Assembly: GCA_023390695.1 (NCBI GenBank)
Contig: JAEWCJ010000461.1
Coordinates: 1 to 6,814, forward strand
DNA from: Pseudomonadota bacterium
Lineage (GTDB): Bacteria; Pseudomonadota; Alphaproteobacteria; Rhizobiales; Xanthobacteraceae
Reading direction: 5' to 3'
DNA length: 6,814 bases
Shown: positions 6,288 through 6,814 of the stretch, piece by piece
Position numbering within the stretch: the stretch's first letter is position 1
How the letters are laid out: every line of letters begins with the position of its first letter
Translations under genes and position numbers: made by a program
The notes under the pieces: model-generated
Database searches by the model: none
Seen by the model: only the letters and a program-made list of their open reading frames with translations
What the model was told of the DNA's origin: nothing

Positions 6288-6814
6288 GTGATTTTGCGGA
6301 CGGGAAAAGCAAGCATTTGCCTGCGTGCGGGGCTCTGCGCCGCGGCTCTGACCTTGTCCGCCTGCGCTTCCCAGACCGACGGCCCGGCGCCGGCTGCCAA
6401 TTCCACCGCCAAGCTGTCCGACGTCTTCGCCACGCCGGACTGGGCGAAATTCACCGGCTCCGGCAACAAGCCGCTGGTGCAGCGCGCGGTGACGCCGAAC
6501 GATCTGATCGGACCGGACGGCAGCTGTGCCGCGGCACCGGGACAGGCCAGCGCCATGGCGGCGACCGACGGCGCTTCGCCGGACAGCAACGCCGAAGCAT
6601 TGCAGGGCCAGGGAGGCCTGCCGCAGGTGAGCGGCGGCATCGCGCTTGCCATGACCGAATGCGAAGTGGTGCAGCGTGCCGGCATGCCGACGCATTTCGA
6701 CATCGGCGCGGACGGGCAGGAGCGGGTGGCGACCATCACCTATCAGCAGGGTCTGTGGCCCGGCCTGTACCGTTTCCGCAGCGGACGCCTCGTCTCGATC
6801 GAGCGGGTCGAGGT
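6288..6814 (+). CDS. Putative lipoprotein with possible BamE/SmpA-like C-terminal part, 3' truncated by the window
   Basis: The reading frame is open for 175 codons to the right edge without a stop. The start is GTG at 6288, with a strong GGGGGAG at 6276-6282 five bases before; an in-frame TAA at 6240 and no ATG between rule out a longer start. Residues 1-25 form a signal peptide with basic residues, a short Ala/Leu-rich core and the lipobox LSAC, with acylated Cys at residue 26. Asp is not at the +2 position (Ala is), so by the E. coli rule it would go to the outer membrane. Residues about 27-115 are Ala/Gly/Pro-rich and probably loosely folded. From about 116, GGIALAMTECEVVQRAGMP then a beta-rich TITYQQG...YRFRSGRLVSIERVE resembles the SmpA/OmlA (BamE-like) fold, in which a helix with a G-x-P turn precedes strands. 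That fold call is pattern-based and tentative. The gene is separated from holC by about 150 bases and may have its own promoter. Confidence 0.75.
   Translation, partial: MILRTGKASICLRAGLCAAALTLSACASQTDGPAPAANSTAKLSDVFATPDWAKFTGSGNKPLVQRAVTPNDLIGPDGSCAAAPGQASAMAATDGASPDSNAEALQGQGGLPQVSGGIALAMTECEVVQRAGMPTHFDIGADGQERVATITYQQGLWPGLYRFRSGRLVSIERVE

Overview
The window looks like a chromosomal segment of a GC-rich alphaproteobacterium, most likely Hyphomicrobiales (Bradyrhizobium/Rhodopseudomonas/Xanthobacteraceae-like). This rests on codon use, the style of the protein sequences and the gene order lptF / pepA / holC. Divergent lptF and pepA, with holC after pepA, is an old proteobacterial arrangement that is also found in E. 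coli.

Layout. 1-393 (minus) is the 5' part of lptF, a lipopolysaccharide-export permease that runs off the left edge. 394-818 is a long divergent intergenic region with a GC-rich hairpin in the presumed pepA leader. 819-2315 (plus) is a complete pepA. 2316-2393 is a short AT-rich regulatory gap dominated by a 55-bp interrupted palindrome. 2394-5665 (plus) is a compact three-gene aromatic-catabolism cassette: a two-domain VOC/extradiol-type dioxygenase, an IclR-family regulator and an MhpA-like FAD hydroxylase. 5684-6136 is holC (DNA polymerase III chi). After a small gap with a hairpin, 6288 to the right edge is the 5' part of a lipoprotein gene with a possible BamE/SmpA-like segment.

How it fits together. 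lptF, pepA and holC are housekeeping genes. The dioxygenase-IclR-hydroxylase set sits between pepA and holC, which are normally neighbours, so it reads as an accessory insertion. Its likely chemistry is hydroxylation of a phenolic substrate by the FAD enzyme to a catechol- or hydroquinone-type product, then ring opening by the dioxygenase. The IclR protein probably senses a pathway compound and acts at the palindrome. No hydrolase, hydratase or aldolase of a lower meta pathway is present, so the cassette is an upper-pathway module whose substrate cannot be read from the sequence.

The points most worth a second look are the palindrome, which covers the promoter region and reaches the ribosome binding site; the Tyr-to-Phe change in an otherwise intact extradiol dioxygenase signature; and the break in pepA-holC synteny. 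I saw no RNA genes, insertion sequences, CRISPR arrays or attachment sites.
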